23,691 nucleotides of DNA, from the NCBI GenBank assembly GCA_002317225.1, contig DCIW01000122.1:1-23691 (forward strand), written 5' to 3'. Origin of the DNA: Prevotellaceae bacterium UBA1716 (lineage in GTDB: Bacteria > Bacteroidota > Bacteroidia > Bacteroidales > Bacteroidaceae). A program made the position numbers and the translations under genes. Shown here piece after piece: positions 21,505 through 23,691 of the stretch. The notes beneath the pieces are model-generated. The model saw nothing but the letters and a program-made list of their open reading frames with translations, did no database searches and was not told the origin of the DNA. Positions within the stretch are counted from its first letter, which is position 1. Each line of letters opens with the position of its first letter.

Positions 21505-21845
21505 AACATTCTACCAAATTGAGTGTAATATGTTGATATTCAATTTAATTGTGTTGGTAGAATGTTACTTAAACATTCTACCAACATTCTACCAACATTC
21601 TACCAACAATCCTCGTTCCGTAATAATGTCTATACTAATGTCTATTCAAGTCCGTCTGCACGGACATTGATGTCCGTATAGGCGGACATGTGTTTTCTTC
21701 TGGTATATATGTTGATTTTGTGATATTGGTAATATAAATGAATGAGGTAGAATGTTGGTAGAATGTTGGTAGAATGTTTGAGCAACATTCTACCAAGTCA
21801 TATTAATTGAGTTTCAATAAGTTAACATGGATTTGGTAGAATGTT
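21505..21845. repeat. 341-bp symmetric array of ten AACATTCTACCA motifs
   Basis: The 12-mer AACATTCTACCA (F) and its reverse complement (R) occur ten times: F 21505, R 21555, F 21572, 21583 and 21594 (tandem, 11-bp steps), R 21745 (first base differs), 21756 and 21767 (tandem), F 21784, R 21834. Every copy has a mirror partner about the same centre (21675), with equal spacings of 38, 5 and 0 nt on both sides. The central 139 bp (21606-21744) is different: GTCCG/CGGAC pentamers alternate every 11 bp from 21650 to 21687 about a separate centre (21668.5). There is no open frame of note. It is bracketed by terminators on both sides, between convergent genes. Confidence 0.9.
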
Positions 21846-21894
21846 TGGCTATTTTATGCAAAAAATTTTAAAAAAAGTTTGCAAGGACTATATA

Positions 21895-21933
21895 TAATAG
21901 AAAAGGTGCAAAGCCATTGCGACTTTGCACCTT
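21895..21933 (-). terminator. Terminator of the terminal surface-protein gene
   Basis: An 11-bp perfect stem (21903-21913 with 21923-21933) and 9-nt loop stand 26 bp beyond the minus-strand stop at 21960. Reading the minus strand, the stem runs into a T-rich stretch. Together with 21455-21490 it encloses the symmetric repeat array. Confidence 0.75.
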
Positions 21934-21959
21934 CATTATGTTATGATGTCAATAAGTGA

Positions 21960-23691
21960 TTACTTGATTGCTACACCATTTGCGTTGTACTTGATACCGT
22001 TGCGAACGATAACAACCTTACCGTTTACGAAGTACTTACCGTTTGCAAGAACAGCATTGTTGATACCGTTGATTGAAACTGGAACTACGTATTCGCTTGT
22101 TGGATCGATTGTCATAGCAGTGATTGTACCAGCAGGTGAACCCCAACCGAGCTTGATTGCGTTGAGGTGAACGTAATCGTAACCTGAAAGGTCAACGTCT
22201 ACGTGACCATCCTCACCAATAGTTGGGTTGATCTCGATGAGAGAGTTGTCAGCCTGACGGTTGATCATAACGCGGAGCTGAACGCCTGGAGTACCTTCGA
22301 TACGGAGAACAGAAGCACCTGTGAGGTCAGCATAGTCTGTGTTAGTAACGTTACCGCTACCGTAAACTACGTTACCAGCGCCCATTTCTGAGCCGAGTTC
22401 TGCAGCATCCCAGTAAGGAGTTTCGTTGTTAACCTGAGCTGAAGCGTCGAAGCCGTCCCAACCCTTGAACATATCCTGTGTGAGAGGAGTGTCAGCGAAT
22501 GTAGGTTCTGGAACTGGGTTGAGGAGAGAGTCAACATACTCTTCGATACCATCCCACCATTCGATGTTTACATAACCCCAAGTAGTTGCAGTTGCACTGT
22601 ACATCCAAGCAGAGAGAGTTACATAACCGTTTTCAGGTTCTGCATTTACATAGCAGTCGTAATTTGGATAAATATACTGGCTGGTAGCATCACCGAAGGT
22701 GAATGTAGCATAACCACCGTCTTCGTAAGCAATAGCTTTGCCATTATTGCTCATTGAAGTAACACGCTGTTCAGCGTTACCTTCAACAGTAATTGTGTTT
22801 GCAGTACCATCTATCTGAGTGATTGTAAGCTTGTTCTCACCTACAACACCAGTAATAGTAACCTTCTGACCAAGAGCAGACTCATAGAAGTCTGACCAGC
22901 CTTTAGCAGGAACGATATAACCAGTCTTTGTCCAAGTTTCTGGTTCTACAGGCTTCTGAGCCTCTTCCCATGCCTTGAGAGCATCGATAGCAGCCTGATC
23001 TACACCGAAGTAGATTTCATCAGTACATGCGTTCTTGAGAGTGAGGTGGAGTGCAGGATTACCGTCTACCTCGATACCAACGAGAGTACCAGCGTATGGA
23101 ACCATACCACATTGTATTGTGAATCCTTCTGCAGAGATTACACCAGTTTCAAGGTCAATAGTAACATCAGAAATAGTGAACTCATCGAATGTGAATGGCA
23201 TTGTAGGAGTAGTGAATCCAGAGAATGTAATATCCAAAGTGTTTTCACCAGTCTTCTCAACCTTGATTGTCTGGTCTGTAGTAGTAGTGCCCATTACACC
23301 AGCACTTGGATGAGAAAGAGTCTGCTCGATGATACCGTCTATAGAAACATAAGATGGAGTTTCAACTTCAGTGTACTTAACATTCTTGTAAGAGAGCCAT
23401 GAGATGTTGTTGTCAGCAGCAACGTTGAATGCAACTACGAGGTTACCTTCTTCGTCAGCTACACCCTGAGCAACAGCTTCGATGATGCGGAACTGTGAAG
23501 TGCCAACCTGTTCACCAGCGCAAGCGTCAACAGCTTCGCCTTCACCTGCCTGGAATGTGATACCAGTAGCAACACCTTCAGCACCGTTCTTCATACGAAC
23601 ACGTGTCCATGCAGAAACTTCGTAAGTCTTACCAGCCTCAAGGCCAGTGAGAGTAGTAGAGATTGTGTTCTCACCAAGTGAGTTGCTATCA
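21960..23691 (-). CDS. Multi-domain surface protein with calycin-like and carbohydrate-binding-like domains (5' end outside window)
   Basis: Only the C-terminal 576 residues are inside the window; the frame is open through the right edge (it reads SNSLGENTISTTLTGLEAGK before the first internal Met). The visible order is: a beta-sandwich like a CBM4/9-type module (about the first 125 residues), then a calycin-like beta-barrel domain with QTIKVEKTGENTLDITFSGF. Next come a WTKTGYIVPAKGWSDFYES segment with a beta-rich region, a domain with LTGASVLRIEGTPGVQLRVM and YDYVHLNAIKLGWGSPAGTI that I associate with Prevotella surface glycan-binding proteins, and a short tail, GKYFVNGKVVIVRNGIKYN, possibly a C-terminal sorting signal. 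Likely exported and surface-exposed. No catalytic residues of a hydrolase are recognised in the visible part. Confidence 0.7.
   Translation of the reverse strand, partial: DSNSLGENTISTTLTGLEAGKTYEVSAWTRVRMKNGAEGVATGITFQAGEGEAVDACAGEQVGTSQFRIIEAVAQGVADEEGNLVVAFNVAADNNISWLSYKNVKYTEVETPSYVSIDGIIEQTLSHPSAGVMGTTTTDQTIKVEKTGENTLDITFSGFTTPTMPFTFDEFTISDVTIDLETGVISAEGFTIQCGMVPYAGTLVGIEVDGNPALHLTLKNACTDEIYFGVDQAAIDALKAWEEAQKPVEPETWTKTGYIVPAKGWSDFYESALGQKVTITGVVGENKLTITQIDGTANTITVEGNAEQRVTSMSNNGKAIAYEDGGYATFTFGDATSQYIYPNYDCYVNAEPENGYVTLSAWMYSATATTWGYVNIEWWDGIEEYVDSLLNPVPEPTFADTPLTQDMFKGWDGFDASAQVNNETPYWDAAELGSEMGAGNVVYGSGNVTNTDYADLTGASVLRIEGTPGVQLRVMINRQADNSLIEINPTIGEDGHVDVDLSGYDYVHLNAIKLGWGSPAGTITAMTIDPTSEYVVPVSINGINNAVLANGKYFVNGKVVIVRNGIKYNANGVAIK

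Noticed and set aside
21505..21845. CRISPR array
   Set aside because: The repeat is only 11-12 bp, occurs in both orientations, has no constant-length unique spacers, and no cas gene is near.

Overview
The window reads as a chromosomal segment of a Bacteroidales bacterium, most likely Prevotella/Segatella-like. The signs are a SusC/SusD outer-membrane pair, TAnnTTTG-type promoter boxes, weak Shine-Dalgarno sequences, DUF4292 and Bacteroidetes-type EnvC genes, a calycin-like/carbohydrate-binding surface protein and moderate GC. I count 14 protein genes (one cut by the right edge), two decayed gene remnants, no rRNA or tRNA, no intact transposase and no CRISPR.

Layout. 1-256: hairpins/terminators behind a Na/phosphate symporter gene (257-1999, minus). 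2082-3955 (plus): a short-form nucleoside kinase and a biotin-protein ligase. 3956-4666: a 711-bp mobile-element scar with a broken phage antirepressor (Bro-N) fragment, a 173-bp concentric palindrome, a second near-perfect palindrome, a short direct repeat and a 35-codon remnant. 4667-5962 (minus): dGTPase. 6088-10790 (minus): a SusC/SusD pair with no enzyme genes beside it and a structured leader. 11101-15553 (plus): dUTPase, TPR protein, DUF4292 lipoprotein and an EnvC-like murein hydrolase activator, probably one envelope-biogenesis operon. 15608-16892 (minus): lolD overlapping a cvfB-like RNA-binding gene that lacks one S1 domain. 16975-19089 (minus): a CPA2 cation/proton antiporter with a long cytoplasmic tail. 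19183-21408 (plus): aspartate-semialdehyde dehydrogenase, then an OmpA-family protein. 21409-21959: terminators flanking a 341-bp symmetric element built from ten copies of an 11/12-bp motif. 21960-end (minus): a partial multi-domain surface protein.

How the genes fit together. Most are core functions: nucleotide pool control (nucleoside kinase, dGTPase, dUTPase), biotinylation, lysine/threonine/methionine precursor synthesis, lipoprotein sorting (LolD, possibly DUF4292), cell-wall remodelling, outer-membrane anchoring and ion/pH balance. SusCD and the terminal surface protein are the glycan- or nutrient-facing accessory part.

The most unusual content is non-coding. Two intergenic regions, both between convergent genes, hold long palindromes whose arms are built of iterated short motifs (4141-4313 and 21505-21845). 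The two share no sequence but share a plan, and the first lies beside a phage antirepressor remnant. I propose they are one class of iteron-like or non-autonomous mobile element. The geometry is read directly from the sequence; the function is inference.
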